A stretch of 64,000 nt of DNA from Selenomonas sp. AE3005 (GCF_000686945.1 NZ_KK366040.1:186001-250000); one strand, 5' to 3'; shown: positions 41,551 through 51,010, counted from the first letter of the stretch. Notes: generated by a model from the sequence alone, not told the origin. A program made the numbers and translations.

Positions 41551-43560
41551 ATGCCACGCAATTTATCGGCATGGATAGATTTGACAATACATCTGGTGAT
41601 AATGCTGGTGCTTATCGGTGTACTGTCTTACTATAATTTTTACATTGCGGCCATCGCGGCTGTGGTATGGCTGGCCCTGGCGTCTTTTGCCCGGGAACGC
41701 TGTACGGACAGAGCGCGGCGCTTTGAGCGTTATTGCCGTAATGTGGTGCGCAATATCAATGAAATGCTCAATTATGCCGTGGATGAACTGCCGCAGGCCA
41801 TCGTTATTGTCAACGAGGACGGGCGGATCCAGTGGTGTAATGACAGAATAACGGCCTATCTGCCGGAAAAGCCCGAGCAGGATACGGACATAAAGGATGT
41901 CTGGCCGGGGGTAATTGTCGCGCCTGTCTGGGGACAGGAGGGCGAGTATGTTTTTGCCCATGAGGACAAGTACTATCATGTATACTACCATCCGGTGAAG
42001 ATGGCACCGCGGCAGGAACCGCTGATGACGCTGTATATTCAGGATGTTACCAGTCATGAGCAGCTGAAAAACACTTATCAGCAGAGCCGGACGGTGCTGG
42101 TTTATATCCAGATTGACAACTATGATGAAGTCATGCAGGGGCAGACGGAGGCCGAACGTACCTCACTGTTGCTGGCGGTCAATCAGACCATTGACAAGTG
42201 GATGAAAAATCTGGGCGGCTTTATGCGCCGGGTGTCAGAGGACCTGTATGTGGTAATTCTGACGCGTGAGGGGCTCGACCAGGCGCTGAATGAAAAGTTT
42301 GATGTTCTGGACAAGGCGCGGCAGCTGCAAAATACCAACCGCCTGCCGGTTACATTGTCCATGGGTATCGCGGTGGCTGAGAACCAGACGATGGCGGAAC
42401 TCGGCGCACAGGCACAGGCCGGTCTTGACCTGGCACTGGGCCGTGGCGGTGACCAGGTGGCCGTGATGATGAATGGCAAGACGCAGTTCTTTGGCGGCCG
42501 GGCCAAGGCCGTGGAAAAACATACCCGTGTCAAGGCCCGTGTGGTGGCGCATGCTATCCGGGAAATCATGGAAGGTGCCGATGAAATCTACATCATGGGC
42601 CATCATAATGAGGATTTTGACTGCTTTGGGGCGGCCATGGGTGTGGCCAAAATGGCCCGTCAGCTGGAAAAGCCTTATCATATTGTGCTGTCGGATATGA
42701 ACGATGGCATTGATAAATTCCTGGAATTGTTAAAGGAAAAGGAAGAGTACGCAGATGTTTTTGTGCATGCGGAGGATATTAAGAACTCCACGGCGCTGAA
42801 CCCTGTACTCATCGTGGTGGATACGCATATCCCCCATCTGGTGGCGGATCCCACCTTACTCGACCGTGTTCATCAGGTGGTTGTTATCGACCATCATCGC
42901 CGCAGTGAAAACTTTATCAAGAGCCCTCTGCTGGTGTACATAGAACCGGCGGCCAGCTCCACCAGTGAGCTGATTACGGAGCTTTTGATGTACTTCGGTG
43001 ATGATATACGGTTAGGTCGTTTGGACGCTACGGCGCTCTATTCCGGTATCGTGGTCGATACGAAAAACTTTGCGGTGCAGACCGGTGTGCGTACCTTTGA
43101 TGCGGCGGCTTTCCTGCGGCGCAGCGGTGCTGACCCGGTTATGGTACGTCATCTGTTCCGTTCTGACTACGATACGACCGTGGCCCTGGCGCGCACGAAG
43201 TCCCGGGCAGAGTTGTACCCGGGCGGCCTGATTATCGCGACGATTCCGGAGCGCATGAACAACATTCAGGTGATTGCGGCGCAGGCGGCGGATTCACTGC
43301 TGCGCATTGAAAATGTCCGCATGAGCATTTTGATTTTCCAGCTGACGGAAGACACTGTGGGGCTAAGTGCCCGTTCTACCGGCGAGCTGAACGTGCAGGT
43401 CATCATGGAATCCTTTGGCGGCGGCGGCCATCAGAATGTGGCCGGGGCGCAGATAAAGGGCGGCAGCCTGGCGGCAATCAAGGCTAAAGTCATAGAAGTT
43501 AGTGAAAAATATATTGAGGAGAATGATAAAGATGAAAGTAATTCTGCAACAGGACGTTAA
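41551..43560 (+). CDS. gdpP: Cyclic-di-AMP phosphodiesterase
   Basis: GdpP hydrolyses c-di-AMP and so controls wall and potassium homeostasis. The 669-residue protein has two N-terminal membrane helices (13-55), a PAS-like domain (about 75-165; AIVIVNEDGRIQWCND), a degenerate GGDEF domain (about 180-310), and a DHH/DHHA1 domain (about 340-660). The DHH motifs are present: IMGHHNEDFDCFGAAMGV, VVIDHHRRSENF, and the late FGGGGHQNVAGAQI of DHHA1. Length matches the family. The rplI start lies inside its 3' end, so the two overlap by 29 bases. Confidence 0.96.
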   Translation: MPRNLSAWIDLTIHLVIMLVLIGVLSYYNFYIAAIAAVVWLALASFARERCTDRARRFERYCRNVVRNINEMLNYAVDELPQAIVIVNEDGRIQWCNDRITAYLPEKPEQDTDIKDVWPGVIVAPVWGQEGEYVFAHEDKYYHVYYHPVKMAPRQEPLMTLYIQDVTSHEQLKNTYQQSRTVLVYIQIDNYDEVMQGQTEAERTSLLLAVNQTIDKWMKNLGGFMRRVSEDLYVVILTREGLDQALNEKFDVLDKARQLQNTNRLPVTLSMGIAVAENQTMAELGAQAQAGLDLALGRGGDQVAVMMNGKTQFFGGRAKAVEKHTRVKARVVAHAIREIMEGADEIYIMGHHNEDFDCFGAAMGVAKMARQLEKPYHIVLSDMNDGIDKFLELLKEKEEYADVFVHAEDIKNSTALNPVLIVVDTHIPHLVADPTLLDRVHQVVVIDHHRRSENFIKSPLLVYIEPAASSTSELITELLMYFGDDIRLGRLDATALYSGIVVDTKNFAVQTGVRTFDAAAFLRRSGADPVMVRHLFRSDYDTTVALARTKSRAELYPGGLIIATIPERMNNIQVIAAQAADSLLRIENVRMSILIFQLTEDTVGLSARSTGELNVQVIMESFGGGGHQNVAGAQIKGGSLAAIKAKVIEVSEKYIEENDKDESNSATGR

Positions 43561-43975
43561 AAAATTGGGCAAGAAGGGCGAAATCGTAGAGGTTTCCGAA
43601 GGCTACGGCCGCAACTTCCTCCTGCCGCGCAAGGCCGCTGTACTGGCTACGGCCGAAAATATGAATGTAGCCAAGGCTCAGGCCGGCTCCAAGGCCCGTA
43701 AAGAGGCGATGGCCACGGACGAGGCCAAGCTGATGGCTGCCCAGCTCGAAAAGGTTTCCGTAACCATTCCGGTGAAAATCGGTGAGAACGGTAAGCTCTT
43801 TGGTTCGGTAACGGGCAAGGATGTGGCAGACGCACTGAAAAAAGAAAATATCGATATTGACCGCCGCAAAATCACCATTCAGGGCGATGTAACCGGCACA
43901 GGCACTTATGAGGCGGTTATCAAGGTTCATCCGTCTATAACGAGCAAAATCAAGGTTAATGTAGTGGCAGGCTGA
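43532..43975 (+). CDS. rplI: 50S ribosomal protein L9
   Basis: The 147-residue protein starts MKVILQQDVKKLGKKGEIVEVSEGYGRNFLLPRKAAVLAT, the standard L9 N-terminus that binds 23S rRNA, followed by the long connecting helix and the C-terminal domain (VTIPVKIGENGKLFGSVTGKDVADALKKE). ATG 43532 is chosen over the upstream in-frame ATGs at 43502 and 43523 because L9 always begins at MKVIL, and GAGGAG lies about ten bases before. It overlaps gdpP and is one base from lonB. Confidence 0.97.
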   Translation: MKVILQQDVKKLGKKGEIVEVSEGYGRNFLLPRKAAVLATAENMNVAKAQAGSKARKEAMATDEAKLMAAQLEKVSVTIPVKIGENGKLFGSVTGKDVADALKKENIDIDRRKITIQGDVTGTGTYEAVIKVHPSITSKIKVNVVAG

Positions 43976-43976
43976 T

Positions 43977-45947
43977 ATGAATCTACTAGACTTTATTCGC
44001 AAATTTTTTACGAAAAAGCAGGAGCAGGCATTGCCTGCTCCTGTTTCACATGACCAGCCGCTGGACAGGCAGATAGACGCCCTGTACGCGATTCTGGTAG
44101 ATGTGATGGGGACGGAAAAGCTGGTCATTAAGGCCGGCAAGATGAAGGCGCTGTCCCTGATGCGGTCGGAAAACCGCTGTGAGCGCGTGCTGGCCCTGCA
44201 GCGTATTTTGGGGGAGGACCCGCTTATTGCTCCTGCCCCGAAGGAAGAGCAGCTGCCTTCCATACTGGAGGCCCTGTCAGAACGGGTGGCCGATATCGTC
44301 GCCCGGCGGAATGTGGAGGACAGCATTGAAAAAAAGGTCAATGAAAAAATGGAAAAAGACCATGCGGACTACGTCAATGACATACGTCAGCAGGTTATGA
44401 AAGATGAAAAAGGCGGCAATGAAAGTCCGCAGGATAAGGAAAAAATGGCCAAGCTGGAGAAACTGGAAAGCATTAAGCTCACCCAGTCCATTATGGAACT
44501 GCTGCGGCCGCAGGATTTTTCGGAAATCGTGGGGCAGGAACGGGCAGTCAAGTCCCTGATGGCCAAGCTCAGCTCGCCTTATCCGCAGCACTTGCTCCTG
44601 TACGGGCCGCCTGGTGTGGGCAAGACCACAGCTGCCAGACTGGTGCTGGAGGCGGCCAAGAAAAAGGCGGTATCTCCGTTTGGCGAGGAGGCTCCCTTTG
44701 TAGAAACAGACGGTACAACCTTGCGCTGGGACCCACGGGATATTACCAATCCCCTGCTCGGTTCCGTCCATGACCCCATCTATCAGGGCGCGCAAAAGAC
44801 CTTGGCGGACAGCGGTATTCCCGAACCCAAGCCGGGGCTGGTTACCGACGCCCACGGCGGCATTTTGTTTATCGATGAAATCGGGGAAATGGACGAAATG
44901 CTGCAAAATAAGCTGCTTAAGGTGCTGGAAGATAAGCGCGCCTATTTTGAGTCGGCCTATTATGACCCGACGGATAAGAAGGTGCCGCCCTATATCAAAA
45001 AGCTGTTTGAGGAAGGTGCTCCGGCAGATTTCGTGCTGATTGGGGCAACCACCCGTGATGCCGGGCATATCAATCCGGCCCTGCGCTCACGCTGCGCGGA
45101 GATTTACTTTGAACCGCTGACGCCCAAGCATATACAGCAGATAGTCCGCAATGCAGCCGCCAAGCTGCAGGTGACGGTCAGTGATGAAGTGGCGGAGCTT
45201 ATCAGTGAGTACACCATTGAAGGGCGCAAGGCTATCAATATTTTAGCTGACGCCTACAGCCTGGCGCTCGACCGCTGCGGCGTAGGCGACGAATTCAAAG
45301 TCGAGGACCTCGGCACGGAAAATGGCCCTGTTGTGGAAATCAGCAAGGCTGATATCTACGAGGTGACGCAGGTCAGCCGTCTGACGCCTTATGTGACGAA
45401 AAAGGCGGCGGATACAGCTGTGCAGGGACATATTTTTGGTCTGGGCGTGGCCGGCTTTTTAGGCTCGGCCATCGAGATTGAGGCCGTAGCTTTTCCGGCG
45501 GCGGAAAAGGGCAAGGGGACGGTGCGGTTCAATGAAACCGCCGGTTCCATGGCCAAGGATTCTGTCTTTAACGCGGCCTCAGTTATGCGGCAGCTCACGG
45601 GCAAGGATTTGCACGATTACGATGTTCACATCAATGTGATTGGCGGCGGTAATATCGACGGGCCCAGTGCCGGTACGGCCATTTTGGCGGTTATCACCAG
45701 TGCTGTGACCGGGCGGAAAATCCGGCAGGATGTGGCGGTGACCGGGGAGATTTCCCTGGCCGGACGGGTGCGTCCGGTAGGCGGCGTCTTTGAAAAGGCC
45801 TATGGCGCCAAGCAGGCAGGAATTAAAACATTGGTCATTCCGCAGGAAAACAGCAAGGATATCCCGAAAGAACATTTAGGACTGGATATTCATCCCGTCG
45901 CGACGGCCGAAGAGGCGTTTAACTATATCTTCCAGCCAGAGGAGTAA
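43977..45947 (+). CDS. lonB: ATP-dependent Lon-type protease LonB
   Basis: The 656-residue protein has an N-terminal helical part (1-165), an AAA+ module (about 175-435; Walker A LLYGPPGVGKTTAARLV, Walker B GGILFIDEIGEMDEMLQ) and a C-terminal Lon protease domain (about 450-656). The catalytic Ser lies in NIDGPSAGTAIL and the Lys in GAKQAGIKTLVIP, the Ser-Lys dyad. No membrane helix is evident, so it is closer to the Bacillus-type LonB than to archaeal LonB. A perfect 12-bp hairpin lies in codons 15-22 (44019-44043). It sits between rplI and dnaB, a placement seen in Negativicutes and some Clostridia. Confidence 0.92.
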   Translation: MNLLDFIRKFFTKKQEQALPAPVSHDQPLDRQIDALYAILVDVMGTEKLVIKAGKMKALSLMRSENRCERVLALQRILGEDPLIAPAPKEEQLPSILEALSERVADIVARRNVEDSIEKKVNEKMEKDHADYVNDIRQQVMKDEKGGNESPQDKEKMAKLEKLESIKLTQSIMELLRPQDFSEIVGQERAVKSLMAKLSSPYPQHLLLYGPPGVGKTTAARLVLEAAKKKAVSPFGEEAPFVETDGTTLRWDPRDITNPLLGSVHDPIYQGAQKTLADSGIPEPKPGLVTDAHGGILFIDEIGEMDEMLQNKLLKVLEDKRAYFESAYYDPTDKKVPPYIKKLFEEGAPADFVLIGATTRDAGHINPALRSRCAEIYFEPLTPKHIQQIVRNAAAKLQVTVSDEVAELISEYTIEGRKAINILADAYSLALDRCGVGDEFKVEDLGTENGPVVEISKADIYEVTQVSRLTPYVTKKAADTAVQGHIFGLGVAGFLGSAIEIEAVAFPAAEKGKGTVRFNETAGSMAKDSVFNAASVMRQLTGKDLHDYDVHINVIGGGNIDGPSAGTAILAVITSAVTGRKIRQDVAVTGEISLAGRVRPVGGVFEKAYGAKQAGIKTLVIPQENSKDIPKEHLGLDIHPVATAEEAFNYIFQPEE

Positions 45948-45952
45948 GGAAA

Positions 45953-47281
45953 ATGGCATTACCAGAACGGGTACCTCCCCAGAACATCGAAGCCGAGCAG
46001 GCTGTTTTGGGGGCTATGCTCATCAAAAAAGAAGCCATCATCGAGGTGCAGGAAATCCTGCGTCCTGATGATTTTTACCGGGAGATTCACCGCATTGTTT
46101 ACGAGGCTATGGTGCGCCTGCAGAATAATGACGAGGCGGTGGACCTGGTCACGCTGACAGAGGAACTGCGCAAGACCGATATGCTGGACAAGGTGGGCGG
46201 CCTTGGCTTTATCACCCAGCTGGCCAACATCGTCGGCACGGCAGCCAATGTCAGCTATCATGCCAAAATCGTTAAAGAAAAGGCAGAACTTAGAAATCTT
46301 ATCAACGTAGCCACGGAAATTGCCGGTAAGGCTTACGAGGACAGCGATGAAGTGGAAAACATCATGGACGAGGCGGAGAAGAAAATCCTCGCCGTGGCCA
46401 GCCGTCAGGGCGGCGGTGCCTTTGAGTCCATGAAGAACATCGTCATGCGTACCTTTGAGCGCATTAACATTCTGTATGAGTCCAAGGGCGGCCTTACGGG
46501 TATCAGCTCCGGGTTCAAGGACCTGGATAAGCTGACCGCCGGCCTGCAAAAGTCGGATTTGATTCTCGTGGCGGCGCGTCCGTCCATGGGTAAGACGGCC
46601 TTTACCCTGAATATTGCCAGCTACGTGGGGCTCCACGGCGGCAGTGTGGCCTTCTTCTCCCTCGAAATGAGCAAGGAGCAGCTCATGCAGCGTATGCTCT
46701 GCTCCGAGGGCGGTATTGACGCCTCCCGGCTGCGTACCGGACAGCTGGACGAAGTGGAATGGAACAAACTGGTGGGCGTGGCCGATAAAATGAGCCGGGC
46801 GCCTATCTACATCGACGATACGGCCGGTATTACGGTTATGGAACTGCGTTCCAAAGCCCGCCGCCTGAAGGCAGAGCATGGCCTTGACCTCATCATCATC
46901 GACTACTTGCAGCTGATGCAGGGCCGGGCCAGCAAGAACAGCGACAACCGTCAGCAGGAAATCTCCGAGATTTCCCGTTCGCTGAAAGCTCTGGCCCGTG
47001 AGCTGGACGTGCCGGTTATCGCTCTGTCACAGCTTTCCCGTTCTGTGGAAAGCCGTCAGATAAAGAAACCCATGCTCTCGGACCTGCGTGAATCCGGGTC
47101 GTTGGAGCAGGATGCTGATATCGTTATGTTCCTGTATCGTGAAGATTACTATGATAAGGATACGGAGAACAAGAATATAACTGAAATCATCGTGGCCAAG
47201 CACCGTAATGGCCCCGTGGACAGCGTGCAGCTGTTCTTCCAGAAGGAATACACCAAGTTCCGCGACTTGCTTATGCAATAA
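45953..47281 (+). CDS. dnaB: Replicative DNA helicase DnaB
   Basis: DnaB is the hexameric helicase that unwinds DNA at the fork. The 442-residue protein starts LPERVPPQNIEAEQAVLGAMLI, the family's N-terminal domain, and has Walker A in LVAARPSMGKTAFTLNIA (near residue 205), the SLEMSKEQLMQRMLC helicase motif, Walker B in LDLIIIDYLQLMQG, and the arginine-finger region ESGSLEQDADIVMFLYR. No intein is present. The start is five bases after lonB. The fprA gene follows 50 bases downstream, beyond a GGCGTTAT repeat half-site. Confidence 0.97.
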   Translation: MALPERVPPQNIEAEQAVLGAMLIKKEAIIEVQEILRPDDFYREIHRIVYEAMVRLQNNDEAVDLVTLTEELRKTDMLDKVGGLGFITQLANIVGTAANVSYHAKIVKEKAELRNLINVATEIAGKAYEDSDEVENIMDEAEKKILAVASRQGGGAFESMKNIVMRTFERINILYESKGGLTGISSGFKDLDKLTAGLQKSDLILVAARPSMGKTAFTLNIASYVGLHGGSVAFFSLEMSKEQLMQRMLCSEGGIDASRLRTGQLDEVEWNKLVGVADKMSRAPIYIDDTAGITVMELRSKARRLKAEHGLDLIIIDYLQLMQGRASKNSDNRQQEISEISRSLKALARELDVPVIALSQLSRSVESRQIKKPMLSDLRESGSLEQDADIVMFLYREDYYDKDTENKNITEIIVAKHRNGPVDSVQLFFQKEYTKFRDLLMQ

Positions 47282-47330
47282 CCCGGAACTTGGACAACGG
47301 CGTTATTATTTTGTGAAGGAGAGGACGATT

Positions 47331-48488
47331 ATGCAGGCAGTAGAAATCAAGCAGGGAATTTACTGGGTAGGCGCTATTGACTGGTCAATGCGCAGTTTTC
47401 ATGGTTATCAGACAGGCCGGGGCACGACATATAACGCCTATCTGATAATTGATGATAAAATAACGCTTATTGACACCGTAAAAGAGGCCTTTGCGCCGGA
47501 ACTGCTGGCGCGGATAAAATCGGTTATTGACCCGTCAAAAATTGACTACATCGTTTCCAGCCATGTAGAGCCCGACCATTCCGGGGCGATTCCCTTTATG
47601 CTGGAACACGCTCCGCAGGCCAGGGTCATCACCACCCTGCCCAATGGGGAAAAGGGGCTTACCGGCCGCTATGGGCAGCTGCCCCTGCAGGGGGTTAAGG
47701 CCGGCGACAGTCTGAATATCGGCAGCCGAACCCTGCAGTTCGTACCCACGCCCATGCTGCACTGGCCGGACAGCATGGTTACCTACTGCCCGGAGGAAAA
47801 AATCCTGTTCTCCAATGATGCCTTTGGTGAGCACTTGGCATCCAGCGGCCGTTATGATGATGAAGTCGATTATGGCACGCTGCTGTTTGAGTGTCAGAAG
47901 TATTATGCCAATATCCTGATGCTCTACGGCCGGCAGGCACAAACTGCCCTTAAGGCGCTGAGCGGCCTGGAGATTAACCTGATTGCCACTGGCCACGGTG
48001 TCATTTGGCGCAAACATATCAAGGATATTATGGCCTGCTACGAAAAGTGGTCAGCCGGTGAGATGGAGGAACGGGCTGTTGTGGTCTTTGACAGCATGTG
48101 GCATTCCACGGAAAAAATGGCCAGAGCTGTGGCCGAAGGCTTTGCACAACGGGGCATAGCTGTAGGTTTCTACGACATTAAGGAAAATCACATGTCAGAT
48201 ATTGTCACTGACCTGATGACGGCTAAATATCTGGCTGTGGGTTCACCGACCATCAACAACCAGATGATGCCGACAATCGCGGCGTTCCTGTGTTATCTAA
48301 AGGGCCTGGCACCCAAGGGGAAAAAGGCCTTTGCTTTCGGTTCCTACGGCTGGGGCGGTCAGAGTATCGGCCAGGTGGAAGAAGAATTAAAGGCCTGCGG
48401 CTGTGAAATCGTCCTCGACAAAATCCGCGTGGCCAACGTGCCCAGTGACGAGGATTTAGCGGCGATAGCTGCCAAGATGAATTTTTAA
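47331..48488 (+). CDS. fprA: Flavodiiron protein (FprA-type oxygen or NO reductase)
   Basis: Flavodiiron proteins reduce oxygen to water or nitric oxide to nitrous oxide in anaerobes. The 385-residue protein has an N-terminal metallo-beta-lactamase-like diiron domain with HVEPDHSG (near residue 76), HWPDSM, the FSNDAFG loop and GHG (near 222), and a C-terminal flavodoxin domain (about 250-385; VVVFDSMWHSTEKMARAVAEG, AVGSPTINNQMMP, AFGSYGWGGQS). The first iron-site His, Glu, Asp and His are all present. GAAGGAGAGG precedes ATG 47331. Confidence 0.95.
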   Translation: MQAVEIKQGIYWVGAIDWSMRSFHGYQTGRGTTYNAYLIIDDKITLIDTVKEAFAPELLARIKSVIDPSKIDYIVSSHVEPDHSGAIPFMLEHAPQARVITTLPNGEKGLTGRYGQLPLQGVKAGDSLNIGSRTLQFVPTPMLHWPDSMVTYCPEEKILFSNDAFGEHLASSGRYDDEVDYGTLLFECQKYYANILMLYGRQAQTALKALSGLEINLIATGHGVIWRKHIKDIMACYEKWSAGEMEERAVVVFDSMWHSTEKMARAVAEGFAQRGIAVGFYDIKENHMSDIVTDLMTAKYLAVGSPTINNQMMPTIAAFLCYLKGLAPKGKKAFAFGSYGWGGQSIGQVEEELKACGCEIVLDKIRVANVPSDEDLAAIAAKMNF

Positions 48489-48518
48489 TGGAAATATAAT
48501 TTCTTTTAAATTGTTTTC

Positions 48519-48563
48519 AAAGGTTGACTATGTATACTATATGCATAGTCAACCTTTATTATT
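48519..48563 (+). terminator. Terminator of fprA
   Basis: AAAGGTTGACTATG (48519-48532) and CATAGTCAACCTTT (48544-48557), followed by ATTATTTT. Confidence 0.85.
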
Positions 48564-48600
48564 TTAGGGATAATTTTACAAGCGATGGGAGCGATAGGAT

Positions 48601-49092
48601 ATGACAAGCAAGAAATGGCAAAAGCTGACGGGCGGTGTACTGGCCGGACTTATGACTTTTAGTATTATGGGAACGACTTTGGCAGTGCCGGCTTATGCTG
48701 CCAGCTATGAGTCCTCTTGGAGCGAACGTGAACATCGTGAGGACGTGCAAAAGGAAATGCACCGTCATAAGGAAAAGCAGGACAAGCTCGCGGAGGAGCG
48801 CCGCAAGGAAGATGCGCGTCATGATGAAAAGGTACGGGAACTGAAATACGAAAAGGAAAAACACAAGCGCGAGCAGTATGAAAAAGAGCGCCGGGAACAT
48901 TATGAGCGTGAACACCGTAAAACGGCCTACGAACGTTATCGTGAGGCCCGTGAACGGCAGGATGCCCGCGAACGCCGGGAAAAAGAACTTGAAGAACAGC
49001 GCAAGCATGATGAACAGGTACAGCAGAATCAAAAGATTGCCGCCGGGGTTATCGGTGCTGTAATTGGTGCTGTAATTGCGAAAAATACCTGA
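48601..49092 (+). CDS. Exported, highly charged helical protein with C-terminal Gly-zipper
   Basis: The 163-residue product has a signal peptide (residues 1-33, ending AVPAYAAS). A mature chain follows that is almost all Glu, Arg, Lys and His in a continuous amphipathic helix (about 38-140; KYEKEKHKREQYEKERREHY). It ends with a short Gly/Ala-rich hydrophobic helix (IAAGVIGAVIGAVIAKNT). Such chains can span the periplasm or line the wall. I know no family name. A terminator follows. Confidence 0.72.
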   Translation: MTSKKWQKLTGGVLAGLMTFSIMGTTLAVPAYAASYESSWSEREHREDVQKEMHRHKEKQDKLAEERRKEDARHDEKVRELKYEKEKHKREQYEKERREHYEREHRKTAYERYREARERQDARERREKELEEQRKHDEQVQQNQKIAAGVIGAVIGAVIAKNT

Positions 49093-49100
49093 TAAAAAAT

Positions 49101-49132
49101 ACTCCCGCGGTTTATTACCGGGGGAGTTTTTG
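49101..49132 (+). terminator. Terminator after charged-helix protein gene
   Basis: ACTCCCGCGGT (49101-49111) and ACCGGGGGAGT (49117-49127), followed by a T-run. Confidence 0.8.
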
Positions 49133-49231
49133 CAAATGTAACAAGAATACAGAATACTTCCTTCTAAATCGTCTACAAATCGAGTGTAAAGTTGTATACT
49201 GATGGTGGGTAAAGAAGGAGGTTGATTCTGA

Positions 49232-49474
49232 ATGAAGAAGTACTTAGGTCTGTTGGCTGGTCTGTTGCTTTGGGGAGGCCTGCTCTATTTGCAGGGCACG
49301 CCGGCTATCACAGAGGAAATTGCCGCGGAGGCTGTAATTGCAGCGCATCCGGACACACAGTTCTGCGAAGTGGAACGTCAGGGGAATGAGTTCCAGGTCG
49401 CCTATGTGACGGCTGATTTGCAGCAGGGAAAAGTGACTATTGCCAAAGATGGTCATATTGTCAGTGTGCAGTAA
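49232..49474 (+). CDS. Small exported or anchored protein, 80 aa
   Basis: It starts with a signal or anchor helix (MKKYLGLLAGLLLWGGLLYLQG). The rest (ITEEIAAEAVIAAHPDTQFCEVERQGNEFQVAYVTADLQQGKVTIAKDGHIVSVQ) reads as two strands and a helix, like a single PepSY-type repeat. Function is unknown. AAGGAGG precedes the ATG at eight bases. A hairpin terminator follows. Confidence 0.7.
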   Translation: MKKYLGLLAGLLLWGGLLYLQGTPAITEEIAAEAVIAAHPDTQFCEVERQGNEFQVAYVTADLQQGKVTIAKDGHIVSVQ

Positions 49475-49518
49475 AGTGCTTGCCAATACAAGGGAGAATG
49501 AAGTCTCCTAAAATGCGG

Positions 49519-49553
49519 AAAGGCCGGTGACGTGCGTGTCAACGGCCTTTTTC
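49519..49553. terminator. Terminator between small gene and AAA ATPase gene
   Basis: AAAGGCCG (49519-49526) and CGGCCTTT (49543-49550), followed by TTC. The genes on either side converge. Confidence 0.72.
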
Positions 49554-50808
49554 ATAATCCGAGCAAAGATACCGGATACATCCAGGCTGCCTCATTTATG
49601 GGGCGGATTTTTTCGCAGGTGTCGATAACCAGTCCTGGCTGGATAGTCTGCTTGTACTTTTGCAGGACAGAGAAGTTTTTGGTAGGCTGGCTGGGAGCAA
49701 TACCTTTTTTGATTTCGATAGGATAGATTTTGCCCTGCTCAACATATAGGATGTCTACTTCTTTTTGGTCAATATCCCGGTAATAGAAGAGAAATGATTG
49801 GGGGTCAAGGTTATGGGCGTAAGCATTCTTGATGATTTCGCTGACTACATATGTTTCAAAGAATGCGCCGCTCATGGCACAGTTTTCCAGCATTTCCGCA
49901 TTAGGCCATTTACAGAGATAGGAGCACAGGCCAGTGTCAAGAAAATAAATTTTGGGCGCTTTGATAATGCGTTTGGAAATTTTTGCCATGTAGGGCTGCA
50001 GGAGATAGATAATCCCCGAGGTTTCCAGTACAGAAATCCATTTCTTGCAGGTGCGTGTGTCAATGCCGACGGCGTTGGCCAACTCGCCTACATGAAACTC
50101 CTGCGCGGTGCGCAAAGCGAGCAGGGAGATAAAGTTGCGGAACGCCAGTTCACTACCCACTGAGATTAGCTTGCGGACATCCTTTTCGATATAGGTATTG
50201 ACGTAGGATTTGAAGTAAGCATCCCTGTCGGCGATGTTGGTGCAGATATCTGGCATGCCGCCGGTAAAGATATCGGCAAATATCTCTTTGCGTGTACGGT
50301 ACGGCAATTTTAATTCTTTCTCCCGTTTTAACAGCGGGGCAATCTCCGGGTGGAAAAGCCTGCCAGCAGCATTTGCTTTTTCCCCTTGGGAGAAGGAGGT
50401 CATTTCCAGTACGCCGCAACGGCCTGTCAAAGAATCAGATATGCCCTGCTGCAGTTCAAAGCGGTTGGAGCCGGTAAGGATATACATCAGCTGGCGTGGT
50501 TCACCGCTGTCGAGCCATTGCAGGCGGGCTTCGTCAATACGCTTTTTTATCTCGTCCAGAAGCAGCGGTGCCTTTTGAATCTCGTCAATAATGAGCGGCC
50601 AGCCGTATGTTTCCAGAAAAAGTTTCGGATTGTTAAGGGCTAAAGCACGGTCATCTAAATCATCAAGGGTGACTTTTGTATATTTCTGTCCAAAAATATG
50701 CTGTATGGTCGTGGACTTGCCTACCTGACGAGCACCATAAATGACGATACAGGGAAAGGACTGGCCTAGCCTTAGAATAGCATCTTCAATTGTGCGCTTC
50801 ACATACAT
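49552..50808 (-). CDS. AAA ATPase with DUF4143 (PD-(D/E)XK-like) domain
   Basis: The 418-residue protein has an N-terminal AAA domain (Walker A YGARQVGKSTTIQHIF near residue 24; Walker B PLIIDEIQKAPLLLDE near 70; sensor ILTGSNRFEL near 108) and a C-terminal DUF4143 region (about 200-410) with a nuclease-like EVDILYVEQGKIYPIEIKKG. These are very common in anaerobes, often in several copies, and their role is unproven; toxin-like or accessory DNA functions have been proposed. The start follows AAAGGTGGG. Two tandem palindromes lie directly upstream and may be its operator. Confidence 0.88.
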   Translation of the reverse strand: MYVKRTIEDAILRLGQSFPCIVIYGARQVGKSTTIQHIFGQKYTKVTLDDLDDRALALNNPKLFLETYGWPLIIDEIQKAPLLLDEIKKRIDEARLQWLDSGEPRQLMYILTGSNRFELQQGISDSLTGRCGVLEMTSFSQGEKANAAGRLFHPEIAPLLKREKELKLPYRTRKEIFADIFTGGMPDICTNIADRDAYFKSYVNTYIEKDVRKLISVGSELAFRNFISLLALRTAQEFHVGELANAVGIDTRTCKKWISVLETSGIIYLLQPYMAKISKRIIKAPKIYFLDTGLCSYLCKWPNAEMLENCAMSGAFFETYVVSEIIKNAYAHNLDPQSFLFYYRDIDQKEVDILYVEQGKIYPIEIKKGIAPSQPTKNFSVLQKYKQTIQPGLVIDTCEKIRPINEAAWMYPVSLLGL

Positions 50809-50823
50809 GGATATCCCACCTTT

Positions 50824-50909
50824 CGATTAAATCATCATCGCGATGCTTGTTTAATCGAAGTATAACAAAAAAGTCCGATTAAATCAACATTGCGATGCTG
50901 ATTTAATCG
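50824..50909. repeat. Two tandem 34-bp palindromes upstream of AAA/DUF4143 gene
   Basis: Copies at 50824-50857 and 50876-50909 share CGATTAAATCA, a GCGATGCT middle and TTTAATCG ends. Each is an imperfect inverted repeat, and they are 52 bases apart start to start. The second is extended by flanks AAAAAGTC/GACTTTTT into a long terminator-like hairpin (50867-50917). The first begins 16 bases before the ATPase start codon, so it lies in its promoter or leader. Confidence 0.7.
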
Positions 50910-51010
50910 GACTTTTTGCATGGTCACTTTCAGGGGAGACTGGTTCGTGTTCAGTGATTGAAATGTCTTATCAAGGAGGAAATTAGTCGGTGTTTTTAAT
51001 AATTTAAGGC

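Noticed and set aside
48601-49092. Arg/Glu/Lys-rich frame as a spurious low-complexity ORF
   Set aside because: It has a clear signal peptide, RBS position and its own terminator, so I kept it as a real gene.
50824-50909. Short CRISPR-like array
   Set aside because: Only two repeats, each palindromic over its full length, with an 18-base gap and no cas genes.
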